A stretch of 64,000 bases of DNA from Bog-756 sp963845485. Lineage in GTDB: Bacteria > Actinomycetota > Acidimicrobiia > Acidimicrobiales > RAAP-2. The stretch lies in assembly GCA_963845485.1 (NCBI GenBank), contig CAWJSI010000013.1, positions 1 to 64,000 of the forward strand, read 5' to 3'. Position 1 is the first letter of the stretch. Every line of letters starts with the position of its first letter. Below, piece after piece: positions 51,091 through 60,671 of the stretch. The translations under genes were made by a program, and so were the position numbers. The notes below the pieces were generated by a model. That model saw only the letters and a program-made list of their open reading frames with translations, searched no databases and was not told where the DNA came from.

Positions 51091-52365
51091 GTGGCACCCG
51101 CCGGCCTGGTCGAGAAGTACCTGACGCTGGGTCTGCGCCTGGGCCGTCACATCGACGGTCTGGTGGACGCCTACTACGGGCCGGCCGAACAGGCGGCCGC
51201 GGTCCGAGCAGAGCCGGTCCCCGCACCTGACCGACTGGTTGGTGAAGCCCGTTCACTCGTAGCCGCCATCGACGCCGGACAGCCGCTCGATCCTGCCGCT
51301 GCCAGTCCCGGCCACGAGGACGGTGCTGCCCCGGCTCGACGCCACTGGCTACGGGCCCAGGTGGTCGGTCTGCTCACAACGGCACGAAAGGTGGCCGGTG
51401 AGTCCATCGCCTACGCCGATGAGGTCGAGGCCTCCTACGGTGTCCGTCCCACCCGGGTGCCCGAAGACGTTCTCCTCGAGGCCCACCGCCGGCTCGACGA
51501 GGTCCTTCCCGGAAGCGGCCCGCTGGCTGAGCGACTGGTGGCCTGGAGGGAGTCGCATGCTGTGCCGGTGGACCGTCTCCGGCCGGCCATCGATTCCCTG
51601 GCCGAGGACCTGCGAGATCGGACACGTCAGCTGTTCGGACTGCCCGACGGCGAACGGGTCGACTTCGAGCTGGTGGCGAACGAACCGTGGTCCGGGTTCA
51701 ACTACTACCTCGGCGACCTGCACAGCCGGGTGGCGATCAACACCGATCTGCCCGTGCTCTCGACGAGCCTGGCCCACCTGGTGGCCCACGAGGCCTATCC
51801 CGGCCACCACACCGAGCACACCCGCAAAGAGGTCGGCCTGGTCCGGCGGCGCCGGTGGTGGGAGGAGTCGATCTTCCTCGTCGGGACGCCTCAATGCCTG
51901 CTGGCCGAGGGACTGGCCGACCTGGGCCTGGAGGTGGTCATGGGCCGTCGGCCCGAGGCCACGGTGGCCGAGCACCTGAAGCCGCTCGGCATCCGGTATG
52001 ACGCCGAGGTGGTGGCGTCGGTCGCCGAGGCCGGAGAAGCGCTCGGAGCCGTTCGTCAGAACGCCGCCTTCCGACTGCACGAGGACGGTGCCGACCCCGA
52101 GACGGTAAGCGCTGAAGTGGCCCGCTGGGGACTCCTCTCGCCCGACCGCGCCGCCAAGGCCGTCGAGTTCCTGGTCCATCCGACATGGCGGGCCTACCTC
52201 ACGTGCTACGTCGAAGGACTACCGCTCTGCCGTGAGTTCGTGGGCGGCGATCCCGCCCGATTCGAGCGCCTGTTGTCCGAGCAGCTGACACCGGACGCAC
52301 TCAGCGAGCAGATCCTCGCCGACCGGGCCACGGCCACCTCGGCCTCCAGTGCTCCGCCGGTCTGA
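51091..52365 (+). CDS. DUF885-like putative metallopeptidase
   Basis: 424 aa from GTG, 8 nt after the hydrolase stop. The zinc motif HEAYPGHHTEH (about residues 231-241) matches the HExxPGHH signature of the DUF885/carboxypeptidase-like family, with the downstream Glu in LAEGLADLGLE. No signal peptide, so intracellular. It may be an aminopeptidase or dipeptidase; the longer frame from 50974 is within the upstream gene. Confidence 0.8.
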   Translation: MAPAGLVEKYLTLGLRLGRHIDGLVDAYYGPAEQAAAVRAEPVPAPDRLVGEARSLVAAIDAGQPLDPAAASPGHEDGAAPARRHWLRAQVVGLLTTARKVAGESIAYADEVEASYGVRPTRVPEDVLLEAHRRLDEVLPGSGPLAERLVAWRESHAVPVDRLRPAIDSLAEDLRDRTRQLFGLPDGERVDFELVANEPWSGFNYYLGDLHSRVAINTDLPVLSTSLAHLVAHEAYPGHHTEHTRKEVGLVRRRRWWEESIFLVGTPQCLLAEGLADLGLEVVMGRRPEATVAEHLKPLGIRYDAEVVASVAEAGEALGAVRQNAAFRLHEDGADPETVSAEVARWGLLSPDRAAKAVEFLVHPTWRAYLTCYVEGLPLCREFVGGDPARFERLLSEQLTPDALSEQILADRATATSASSAPPV

Positions 52366-52373
52366 TCGGACCG

Positions 52374-53024
52374 ATGGCCACGGCCAGCACCCCGACCGCT
52401 CCGCCCGATGAAACGCACGGGGCCGGCCCGGTCCCTTCGGAGGTGGGCGGACTCGAGGTGGCCATGGACGCCGCGGCCGCCTGCTACATGCGTCTGGGTG
52501 TGGCCAGGACCACCGCCACCGACATCGCCCGGGAGGCGGGAATATCCCGGGCCACCCTCTACCGACGGTACGGAAGCCACCAGGCCATCTTCTTGGCCGT
52601 ACTGACCCGGGAGTCCGAGGTGATGTCGAACGACGCCCGGTCCCACCTCGACGCCCTGGCCCTGACCGACCCCGCCCAGCGGACCCTGGAGGGGATGATG
52701 TTCGCCATCGACCAGATCCGCAGCCGACCGGTCCACGCCGCGGTGTTCGGAGGTGAGTCGGCCGCATGGGCGGCGGGCCAGGCCATCCGCATGGAGGCGC
52801 TGCGCCGCATCGGGGAGTCCGGGGTGAGACCGCTGGTGGCCCCGGCCCTCGCCGAGGGGTCGCTCTCCGCGCAGGACGTCGAGGACCTGGTCGACTGGAT
52901 CCTGCGCATCCTCATCTCCTACGCCGCCGTTCCCGGTCACGGCGACCGGTCTGCTGACCAGATCCGCCGCCAGCTCACCTCGTGGTTCCTTCCCGCCTTC
53001 CAGGTGCGGGTCGGACGGGGCTGA
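52374..53024 (+). CDS. TetR family transcriptional regulator
   Basis: 216 aa. HTH segment ACYMRLGVARTTATDIAREAGISRATLYRRYGS (about residues 36-68; written here in two parts of the same helix pair) is typical. It is followed 65 bp later by a long perfect inverted repeat and then the quinone oxidoreductase gene, its likely target. An 8-bp gap to the peptidase gene suggests co-transcription. Confidence 0.85.
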   Translation: MATASTPTAPPDETHGAGPVPSEVGGLEVAMDAAAACYMRLGVARTTATDIAREAGISRATLYRRYGSHQAIFLAVLTRESEVMSNDARSHLDALALTDPAQRTLEGMMFAIDQIRSRPVHAAVFGGESAAWAAGQAIRMEALRRIGESGVRPLVAPALAEGSLSAQDVEDLVDWILRILISYAAVPGHGDRSADQIRRQLTSWFLPAFQVRVGRG

Positions 53025-53088
53025 CGAGGGGCGGCGCGGAGGTTCCGATCTCGGGCGGTGACCGTGTCGTGACGCTCCCCCGATTGCA

Positions 53089-53126
53089 CGCCCGTGAGAC
53101 ACTAAGGTCGGAGTGTCTCACGGGCG
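53089..53126. promoter_or_regulatory. 15-bp perfect inverted repeat with 8-nt centre
   Basis: CGCCCGTGAGACACT (53089-53103) and its exact complement (53112-53126) flank AAGGTCGG. It is 93 bp upstream of the quinone oxidoreductase and 65 bp after the TetR stop. Either a TetR operator (GTGAGACACT core) or a terminator lacking a T-run. Confidence 0.6.
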
Positions 53127-53218
53127 CCCGCCGGCGGGCCGGAGGACGCCACCGAGCGCTGGGAATGAAGTCCACGGAGTCGGTGCAGTCACCGCACCAC
53201 GACCAAGGGGGAAGTGTC

Positions 53219-54262
53219 ATGACGACGATGCGGGCTGTCCAGGTCACGGAGAACGGGCCACCGGGGGAGGTACTGGCCGTCCGGGAGGTCGACCGTCCCG
53301 AGCCCGAGGCCGGCGAGGTCCGCATCAAGGTGGGCGCGGCCTCCCTCAACTTCAACGACATCGACCGCTGCCTCGGCAAACTGGTCTCGGTCCCGACACC
53401 GCCGCCCTATACCCTGGGCATGGATGTCTGCGGGGTCGTCGATGCCGTGGGAACGGGCGCCGAACAGTGGTTGGGCCAGCGGGTGGTGGCGATCACCAAG
53501 ACCGCGCTCGGCGGCATCGCCGACTACGCCATCGCCCCGGCCGTCTCGGTATTCGAAGCTCCAGCCCAGCTCGACGACGCCGAAGCCACGGCCTTTCTGC
53601 TCACCTTCCAGACCTCCCACCTGGCGCTGTTCAAGCGGGGCCGACTGAGCGCCGGTGAGACCCTGGTGGTCCACTCGGCGGCCAGCGGCCTGGGCACCGC
53701 CGGCATCCAGCTGGGCAAGGCCAAGGGGGCCCGGGTGATCGCCGTGGCCGGCGGTGCCAAGAAGGTCGAACTCTGCCGATCCCTCGGCGCCGACCTGGTC
53801 GTGGACCACCGGGAGGAGGACTTTGTCGAGGCCGTCCTGGGTGCCACCGACGATGCCGGGGCCGATGTCGTCTTCGACCTCACCGGTGGCGACTTCGTGG
53901 AGCGGTCGTGGCGGTGCACGGCCCACGGGGGTCGCTACCTGGCCGTGGGATTCGCCGACGACGACGAGAACGGCATGACGGGTAGGCCACTGCGCATGGC
54001 CTGCATCGGCAACATCGACATCGTCGCCGTCATGGTGGCCTGGGCCGACGAGGTCGATCCGGGCATGAGGCGGTTCGGTTTCAATCCCTTCGGCCGGGAC
54101 GTGGCCGACGAGATCCACGCCGACCTGTTGGCCATGGTGGCCGACGGAGCCATCCGGCCTTCCATCGGACGCCGGGTGTCGATGGACGAGGCCGGCGAGG
54201 CGCTCGACCGGCACCACCAGCGCCAATCACTGGGTCGGACCGTGGTCATGGTGGGCGGGTGA
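53219..54262 (+). CDS. NADPH:quinone oxidoreductase-type zinc-less MDR
   Basis: 347 aa. LNFNDIDRCLG and GMDVCGVVDAVG open the GroES domain, and VVHSAASGLGTAGIQLGKAKGA is the NADPH-binding region (AxGxGxxxxQ type). Zinc-binding cysteines are absent, as in quinone oxidoreductases and enoyl reductases. The gene is coupled by a GTGA overlap to the sulfotransferase. Substrate unknown. Confidence 0.88.
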   Translation: MTTMRAVQVTENGPPGEVLAVREVDRPEPEAGEVRIKVGAASLNFNDIDRCLGKLVSVPTPPPYTLGMDVCGVVDAVGTGAEQWLGQRVVAITKTALGGIADYAIAPAVSVFEAPAQLDDAEATAFLLTFQTSHLALFKRGRLSAGETLVVHSAASGLGTAGIQLGKAKGARVIAVAGGAKKVELCRSLGADLVVDHREEDFVEAVLGATDDAGADVVFDLTGGDFVERSWRCTAHGGRYLAVGFADDDENGMTGRPLRMACIGNIDIVAVMVAWADEVDPGMRRFGFNPFGRDVADEIHADLLAMVADGAIRPSIGRRVSMDEAGEALDRHHQRQSLGRTVVMVGG

Positions 54263-55542
54263 GCCCGCAGCCGGCGTCGGAGGCCGCCGCCGCCGAGTTC
54301 ACCTGGCGGGACTCCGAGTTGTCCAGCCCTCCTCTGAAGGCCCTCAACGCCGTGGGGAACGCCGTGAAGCGTCTGGGCCGAGACGTACCCTCCCTCTCCC
54401 CGGCCGCCGTGGTCAAGGCCGCCACCAAACAGGCGGGATGGGATGATCTCGGATCGGACTCCTACCGGGAACCGCTCGAGGTGTACCTCGCCGCCTGCGA
54501 GTCCGAAGCCGACCTCACGACGTTCGGTCGCATCCTGGTCACCAAGATGCTGAGCGCCGCTCTCGTCAACCGCATCGAGCTCCACCGGTGGGCGGTGGAG
54601 CACCCGGGCATCGAACGAGAGACCATCGACAGCCCGTGGATCATCGTCGGCCTCCCACGGACCGGCACCAGCCTGCTCTCCAACCTGTTGGGCCTCGATC
54701 CCATGGCCCGGCCCCTTCGCCAGTGGGAGGCGGCCCACCTCATCCCACCCCCGACCCTGGAGGGGGCCGACGAGGACCCCCGAATCGCCAAGACCGCCAA
54801 GGAGCTCGACGGTCTGATGAAGCTGAACCCGCCCCTCCGGGCCATGCATCCCTTCGGGGCCACGCTGGCCCAGGAGTGCGTCTCCTTGTTCATGTACGAC
54901 GTCCGGACCCTGGCCCTCGAGACCCAGGCCCACGTGCCCACGTACGCCCGCTGGTTGGAGCACGCCGACATGGCGCCGGCGTACTCGCAGCACAAACTCG
55001 CCCTCCAGGCCCTGCAGTCGGTCCAACCCACCGAGCGGTGGATCCTCAAGACGCCGAACCACCTCTGGCACCTGGAGGCCCTGTTGGCCGCCTACCCCGA
55101 CGCCCGCATCATCTGGACCCACCGGGACCCGGGTCCGGTCGTCACCTCGCTGGCCAGCCTGGCCAATGCGGGACAACGCCCGCTGACCTCACGGGCCGAT
55201 CCCCGCCCGACGGCCGAGGAGTGGAAGCGCAAGTGTGTCTTCGCCCTCGGCTCGGCGCTCGCTTACGACGAGAAGGCCGGGGACGGCTGGTGCCAGCACC
55301 TGGCCTACGACGCCCTCCTCGACGATCCTCTGGGTGCGGTACGCACGCTCTACGGCCACTTCGGCGACGAGGTCAGCGACCTGCACGCCCGACGCATGGA
55401 GGCGTTCCTCGAACAGCGGCCCCAGGATGCGTTCGGCCGCCACCGCTACGACCCCGCCGACTTCGGATGGACCTATGCGGGGCTGGCTGAGGAGTTCGCT
55501 GAGTACACCTCCCGCTACCACGTGACGCCCGAGACCCGCTGA
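54259..55542 (+). CDS. Sulfotransferase family protein
   Basis: 427 aa from GTG overlapping the previous stop. The 5'-phosphosulfate-binding loop is VGLPRTGTSLLSNLL (about residues 134-148) and the 3'-phosphate-binding region is around YPDARIIWTHRDPGPVVTS. WILKTPNHLWHLEAL precedes it. Members transfer sulfate to lipids or sterols; some mycobacterial genes of this family belong to the KstR regulon. Confidence 0.87.
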   Translation: MSPQPASEAAAAEFTWRDSELSSPPLKALNAVGNAVKRLGRDVPSLSPAAVVKAATKQAGWDDLGSDSYREPLEVYLAACESEADLTTFGRILVTKMLSAALVNRIELHRWAVEHPGIERETIDSPWIIVGLPRTGTSLLSNLLGLDPMARPLRQWEAAHLIPPPTLEGADEDPRIAKTAKELDGLMKLNPPLRAMHPFGATLAQECVSLFMYDVRTLALETQAHVPTYARWLEHADMAPAYSQHKLALQALQSVQPTERWILKTPNHLWHLEALLAAYPDARIIWTHRDPGPVVTSLASLANAGQRPLTSRADPRPTAEEWKRKCVFALGSALAYDEKAGDGWCQHLAYDALLDDPLGAVRTLYGHFGDEVSDLHARRMEAFLEQRPQDAFGRHRYDPADFGWTYAGLAEEFAEYTSRYHVTPETR

Positions 55543-55598
55543 GGGCCCTCCGGCCCAACCATTTGGGTGACCGCCCCATGGGGTCGTAGCCTGTCTGC

Positions 55599-56537
55599 AT
55601 GTCTGAACGCTCCCGCAGTCTGCCCCGTCGCTCGTGCATGTCGTCCCCAGGTTCGAACGAGCGCTTCTTGGCCAAGGCCCCGACCGTGCCCGCCGACATG
55701 AGCTTCCTCGATCTGGAGGACTCGGTGGCCCCGCTGGAGAAAGAGGCCGCGAGGGCCAAGGTGGCCGACGCCATCAAGAACCTGGCCTGGGATGACCGGG
55801 TCCTCTGTGTGCGCATCAACGCCTGGGACACCGAGTGGACCTACGGCGATGTGATCGACGTCGTGTCCAACGCCGGTGAGCGCCTCGACGAGGTCATGTT
55901 GCCCAAGGTGCAGACGGCCGCCGAGGTCGTGGCCCTCGACCTCCTACTCACCCAGGTGGAGAAGAAATGCGGCCTGCCGGTCGGCCACATCGGGATCGAG
56001 GCCCAGATCGAGACCACGGGTGGGCTCATCAACGTCGAGGAGATCTGTGCGGCCTCGCCCCGGTTGGAGACCATCATCTTCGGGCCGGCCGACTTCGCCG
56101 CCTCCATGGAGATGCCGGTGCTCACCGGCGGGGTGTCCATCCCCGAATACCCCGGTGACCACTTCAACTATGTGTTCTCGAAGATCCTGATGGCCGGACG
56201 GGCCAACGGGCTCCAGGTCATCGACGGTCCGTTCCTCAAGATCCGTGAGCTCGACAGCCTCCGGGAGTTCTCCCAGCGCACCCGGGTGCTCGGCTACGAC
56301 GGCAAGTGGGCCCTCACGCCCGATCAGGTCGGGGTACTGAACGAGGTGTACTCACCCACCCAAGAGCAGTTCGACAAGGCGTGGGACATCCTCGACGCCT
56401 ACCGCACGGCCACCGAAGACGATCGCACCGGAGCGGTGATGTTCGGGGACGAGATGATCGACGAGGCCTCCCGCAAGATGGCCACCAAGTTCGTCACCCG
56501 CGGGGAGCGGGCCGGTCTGTCGCGGTCGACGGGCTGA
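55599..56537 (+). CDS. HpcH/HpaI-type CoA-ester lyase (citrate lyase beta/malyl-CoA lyase like)
   Basis: 312 aa. Signature pieces are SCMSSPGSNERFLAKA at the N-terminus, FLDLEDSVAPLEKEAAR with the metal-binding Glu/Asp, LPKVQTAAEV and EAQIETTGGLIN, then FGPADFAASM. Homologues cleave (malyl, citramalyl or hydroxyacyl) CoA esters to acetyl-CoA or propionyl-CoA plus a keto acid. Convergent with the acyl-CoA dehydrogenase by 15 bp. Confidence 0.88.
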   Translation: MSERSRSLPRRSCMSSPGSNERFLAKAPTVPADMSFLDLEDSVAPLEKEAARAKVADAIKNLAWDDRVLCVRINAWDTEWTYGDVIDVVSNAGERLDEVMLPKVQTAAEVVALDLLLTQVEKKCGLPVGHIGIEAQIETTGGLINVEEICAASPRLETIIFGPADFAASMEMPVLTGGVSIPEYPGDHFNYVFSKILMAGRANGLQVIDGPFLKIRELDSLREFSQRTRVLGYDGKWALTPDQVGVLNEVYSPTQEQFDKAWDILDAYRTATEDDRTGAVMFGDEMIDEASRKMATKFVTRGERAGLSRSTG

Positions 56538-56552
56538 CCTCCGCCCCGGCCC

Positions 56553-58178
56553 TCAACGACCGGCGTCGGAGACCAGGCGTCGGGCGATGACCTTGAGGGC
56601 CAGGGTTTCGTCGGCGCCTTCGAAGATGGACAGGACCCGGGCATCGACGAAGTACCGGCTGACCGGGAACTCCTCGGCATAGCCCATGCCGCCGTGGATC
56701 TGGAGCGCCTCACGGGTGACCCACTCGGCGGCCCGGCACACGTAGGCCTTGATCATGGAGGCTTCAAGGGTCCCTTCACCCTTGGCCATCAGGCGGGCCA
56801 CGTCGTAAGAGAACTGGCGGGCCGCCTGGATGAGCACGGCCATCCGGGCCAGCTTGGCCCGGGTCAACTGGTAGTCGAGAATGGGCTCGCCGAACACCAC
56901 CCGATTGCCCGCGTAGTCGAGCGCGGCCTCGTAGGCCGCCTGCATGACCCCGATGGCCCGGGCCGCCGTCTGGAGTCGACCGTTCTCGAAGCCCTGCATC
57001 TGCAGGTAGAAACCCCGCCCCAGACCGGCTTCCCCCCCGACCAGGTTGGCGTCGGGGACGAACCAGTTCTCGAAGGCGACCTCGTAAGAGTGCATGCCGC
57101 GATAGCCCAAGGTGTCGATGGCTCGACCCTCCATGCGCCCCGCCGAACCCGCCGGTCGCCCACCGGATCCGGCCTCCTGGGTGAAGAGGAAGCCATGGCC
57201 CTCTGCTTGCGGCTTCTCCACGAGGAAGAGGGACAGACCGCGGTGGGCCTTGGCCCGGTCGGGATCGGTCCGGGCGAGCAGCATGAGCACGTCGGCTCGG
57301 GCCGCGAAGGTGCACCACGTCTTCACGCCGTTGATCAGCCATCCCCCCTCGGTGGGCACCGCTGAGGTGACCACACCGGCCACGTCGGACCCGAAGTCGG
57401 GCTCGGTGACCGCCACCGCCCCCATCACCTCGGCGGTGGCCAGCTTGGGCAGCCAGTACTGCTTCTGGTCCTCGGTGCCGCCGTGGACCAGCGCCCGGGT
57501 CAGGATCTCGGGTCGGGTGATGAGGGACCCGCCGGCGCCGAGCGATCCCCAGGACAGCTCCTCGGTCGCCACCACCATGCCCAGGTAGTCGGCCTCGCCG
57601 CCGCTGGCGAAGCCGCCGAACTCCTCGGGCACCGACATCCCGAAGCCACCCATTTCGGCCATGCCGGTGATGATCTCCTCGGGGATATCGGTGTTGGCCC
57701 GGTGGATGTGCTCGGCCCGGGGCCGGATCTGCTCGTCGGCGAACCGGTGGAAGGTCTCCCGGACCAACTCGAAGTCGGCATCGAGGTGACGTTGGCCGGG
57801 GCGATCGGCCAGGGAAGCCAGAAAGGCCGGGTCCCGGAAGGTGGCGACGAACACCTCGGCCGGCGCCATCCATCCGGACGACACACCCCACTGGGAGGCC
57901 CGTCCGATCAGCCGGGTGGCCAGGTCGGCCAGGGCGTCGGCGGCGAAGGCGCAGGCGATGGCGGCCTCGGTCTCGCCGTGGGTCCCGTAGACGAGGAGCG
58001 CCTCGGCTGTTCGCACCGCGGCGGCGGCATGGGCGATGTCATAGGCCAGGACCTGGGCGGCGTCGGGTCCGCCCTCCGCCACCAGGGCCGCGACCCCGGC
58101 GTCGACTACCGATTGGGCGAGGGCCAGCGCGTCAGCTGCGGCCCGCAGGTCAGGGGCGGGAACGGGGTCGGAAGTCAC
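56553..58178 (-). CDS. Acyl-CoA dehydrogenase
   Basis: 541 aa from GTG. An extra N-terminal helical region (about 140 residues) precedes the core. FGMSVPEEFGG, AVTEPDFGSDVAG (substrate/FAD motif) and LLIQAARQFSYDV-like helices follow; GGMGYAEEFPVSRYFVDARV is the C-terminal FAD segment and FEGADETLALKVIARRL closes it. The catalytic Glu is likely in FEGADE. Acts in beta-oxidation-like steps; substrate unknown. Confidence 0.92.
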   Translation of the reverse strand: MTSDPVPAPDLRAAADALALAQSVVDAGVAALVAEGGPDAAQVLAYDIAHAAAAVRTAEALLVYGTHGETEAAIACAFAADALADLATRLIGRASQWGVSSGWMAPAEVFVATFRDPAFLASLADRPGQRHLDADFELVRETFHRFADEQIRPRAEHIHRANTDIPEEIITGMAEMGGFGMSVPEEFGGFASGGEADYLGMVVATEELSWGSLGAGGSLITRPEILTRALVHGGTEDQKQYWLPKLATAEVMGAVAVTEPDFGSDVAGVVTSAVPTEGGWLINGVKTWCTFAARADVLMLLARTDPDRAKAHRGLSLFLVEKPQAEGHGFLFTQEAGSGGRPAGSAGRMEGRAIDTLGYRGMHSYEVAFENWFVPDANLVGGEAGLGRGFYLQMQGFENGRLQTAARAIGVMQAAYEAALDYAGNRVVFGEPILDYQLTRAKLARMAVLIQAARQFSYDVARLMAKGEGTLEASMIKAYVCRAAEWVTREALQIHGGMGYAEEFPVSRYFVDARVLSIFEGADETLALKVIARRLVSDAGR

Positions 58179-58265
58179 CGGCCAAGCGTACCGGCCCGGC
58201 GCTCGGCACCCTCAACCGACCCGCCCGTCCGGACTGGCGGCCGCAGCCCTCGGTCCGGTTCCTGC

Positions 58266-59549
58266 TCAGGCCGGCGGGTTGATGTACTTGTAGTTGCAGT
58301 TGTACCCGTGGGTGCTGCCGGTCGCCGGGGGATCGTCGGCCCGGACGAACTGGCCGTTGACGACCTTGGCGATCAGATAGCAGTTGCCGACCTGCTTGGT
58401 CACCGGGTTGTTCGGGGCCACGATGTGGTTCCCGTCGAAGGTGGTGATCTTGGACAGGGCCTGCAGCTCAGACCCCCGGCTGGGGTTGGCGCCGGCGTTC
58501 TTCAACGCCTGGGCGAACAACTCGGTCGAGAGCCACCCGTACAGCGTGTAGAGGTCCGTCTTGAACCCGGGCGAGGCCACGTTGACCCAGTGCAGGAAGG
58601 TGGCGACGGCCGGGACCGTCTTCGCGTCCTGACCGAGGTAGAGCGACGTGTTCTGCTCCAGGTAGTCCCCGTTGACGGCGGCCGCACCTCCGGAGTCCTT
58701 GGCCAGGGCATCGGTGTAGGTGGCGGCGCCGAGGACCACGACGGGGTGGAAGTTCTGCTGGGTGAGGTCCTTCAGGAACGACGCCGCGTAGCTCTCGGCC
58801 ATGGAGTCCATGAAGACGATCTTGACGCCCTTGTTCTTCATGGCGATGACGTTCTGGGTGAAGTCGGTCGTGGCCACCGTGTAGGTCGGCTCGTAGACGA
58901 CCTTGTAGCCGACCTTCTCCATGGCGTACTTCTCACCGGCCCAGTCGGCCTCCGAAGACGGGAGCCCGGCGACCATGGCGCCGACGGCGGTGACGTCCTT
59001 TGGATACTGCTTCTTGATGAACTGCAGCGGGCCCTCTTCCCATCCGCCGTTGAGCGGTACGGCGCTGAAGACGTTGGGCAGCTTGTTGGTGGTGGGATCG
59101 AGCACCACCGAGACGTCGGGCACACCCGGGTTGGCCTTCAGGAGGGTTCCGCCGAAGCTGTCCTCCAGGGAGAAGTTGCCGACCATGGCGAAGTCGTTCT
59201 CGATGGCGTTCTGCGTGGCCTGCTTGTTGCCAGCGCCTCCGAACTGGTCATCGAAGTCGGTGAGGACCAGCTTCCGGCCGTTGATGCCACCGGTCGAGTT
59301 CACGTAGTCGGCATAGGCCTGAGAGCCGACGTCGGCCCCTTTGAACAGGCCGATCGACAGTGTCGACACATTGCCCAGCTTGACCTCGGTCTTGGTGATT
59401 CCGGTGTGGTCCTGGAAGGCGCTAGAGGGGATCGTCGAGCTGGTCGATGCCGAGGCCACGCCGCCGACGGTGACGAGTACGGCCGACGTGGCCACGACCA
59501 CCGCCAATCCCACCACGACCATCCGAGACTTCAGCGAAGTAGATCTCAC
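58266..59549 (-). CDS. ABC transporter substrate-binding protein (branched-chain amino acid type)
   Basis: 427 aa from GTG. A signal peptide (about residues 9-34, ending GGVASAS) is followed by a Peripla_BP_6 domain: VSTLSIGLFKGADVGSQAY, DQFGGAGNKQATQNAIENDF and KEQNPP-less C-terminus NYKYINPPA. No permease or ATPase genes are adjacent, so it may partner with one elsewhere. It could capture small acids or amides. A 10-bp tandem repeat sits 12 nt upstream of the start. Confidence 0.88.
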   Translation of the reverse strand: MRSTSLKSRMVVVGLAVVVATSAVLVTVGGVASASTSSTIPSSAFQDHTGITKTEVKLGNVSTLSIGLFKGADVGSQAYADYVNSTGGINGRKLVLTDFDDQFGGAGNKQATQNAIENDFAMVGNFSLEDSFGGTLLKANPGVPDVSVVLDPTTNKLPNVFSAVPLNGGWEEGPLQFIKKQYPKDVTAVGAMVAGLPSSEADWAGEKYAMEKVGYKVVYEPTYTVATTDFTQNVIAMKNKGVKIVFMDSMAESYAASFLKDLTQQNFHPVVVLGAATYTDALAKDSGGAAAVNGDYLEQNTSLYLGQDAKTVPAVATFLHWVNVASPGFKTDLYTLYGWLSTELFAQALKNAGANPSRGSELQALSKITTFDGNHIVAPNNPVTKQVGNCYLIAKVVNGQFVRADDPPATGSTHGYNCNYKYINPPA

Positions 59550-59886
59550 CGTTCGGTTTCCCCTAGCTATTCCTGGCTATTGGCCAGTTCTCCGCGCCCG
59601 CACTAGCCCCCATGGCCCCGTGTCAGACGAGCGAGTGGCCGACTCTACGCCACGCAGTCGCCGAATTGCCGTGCAGGGGGCAATTTGGCCTCCTACATGG
59701 GGTGATGCGGTGATCGACGGGGAGTGGCCCGGCAGATCTCCAGGGTGGACCCAGTGTGAGTGGGTCCGATCAATGGGGACATGTGAGGGTCGGATACTGG
59801 GCAATTGCCGGATGTGAGACTTAGCAATTGGTGCGTCTCAGGCGCCTCGGGCAGCCCGGTGGCCCGAAGCCGGTCAGGCGCGCTAT
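59550..59886. other. Divergent intergenic region with TGAGAC/GTCTCA half-sites
   Basis: About 340 bases without a gene. Noted: a 10-bp tandem CCTAGCTATT/CCTGGCTATT (59562-59581), a palindrome GGCAATTGCC (59800-59809) and TGAGAC (59815-59820) paired with GTCTCA (59835-59840), the same hexamer as in the 53.1-kb inverted repeat. Confidence 0.4.
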
Positions 59887-60534
59887 TCAGGCCGACGGGG
59901 CCTGGGCGACCACGGTGACGAGGGGGGGCAGCACGACCGGGTCGTCCCCCGGGTCGGCCTCGGTCAGGATCCTCAGGTAGTCGGCCACGGGGCCAGGACC
60001 GGCGCCGGCCGGTGCCTCAGCCCACGCATCGACGGTGACCAACCCGGCATCCCGGGCGAGGGACGGGAGCAGCGCACCGATGTCGGGATGACGGGCCGAG
60101 GGCATCGAGAAGGGTTCGCCGTTGATCCGGCCGGCTGACGTGATCGGCTCCTGGGCCACCACCCACCCACCGGGCCGGACGGCCGCCGCCATGCGGGCCA
60201 GCACCACACTCGGGTCGACCACATGGAGGAGGAGGAAGCGGCAGAAGGCCAGGTCTACGAGTTCAGGCAGGCGAAGGTCCTCACCCGACTGGGTGATGGC
60301 GAGTACCTGGCTGTGGGCCGCCGCCGCCTCGGCCACCTCATCGCGGGCCATGGGGTCACTGTCCACCGCGTAGACCCGCCCGTCGCGGCCGACCACCTCG
60401 GCCAACGCCACCGAGACATCTCCGCCCCCGGCGCCGATGTCGGCACAGGTCCAACCGGGTCCGATGCCCAGTCGCTCGAGTGCGGTGGCCAGCGGTCGTC
60501 GGTAGACGTCGTCTCTGAGCCCCCTGAACTCCAT
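59887..60534 (-). CDS. Class I SAM-dependent methyltransferase
   Basis: 215 aa. Motif I is CADIGAGGGDVSVALAEVV (about residues 29-47), the beta-2 acid is in VYAVDSDP and motif II-like LVDLAFCRFLLLHVVD follows. PGGWVVAQEPI is the post-motif. Small-molecule methyltransferase of unknown specificity. Confidence 0.85.
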   Translation of the reverse strand: MEFRGLRDDVYRRPLATALERLGIGPGWTCADIGAGGGDVSVALAEVVGRDGRVYAVDSDPMARDEVAEAAAAHSQVLAITQSGEDLRLPELVDLAFCRFLLLHVVDPSVVLARMAAAVRPGGWVVAQEPITSAGRINGEPFSMPSARHPDIGALLPSLARDAGLVTVDAWAEAPAGAGPGPVADYLRILTEADPGDDPVVLPPLVTVVAQAPSA

Positions 60535-60671
60535 GGACGCAGGCTACCGGTCCCGCCGAGGCCACCCTGGTGTGTCGGGCACCCTGACCGGCAGCCCCGC
60601 CGGGTGGCCCGACCGAACGTGGGATCCGTTCCGTACCGTGTCGGTCCCGACAGCCGGTAACCTCGTCTTCC

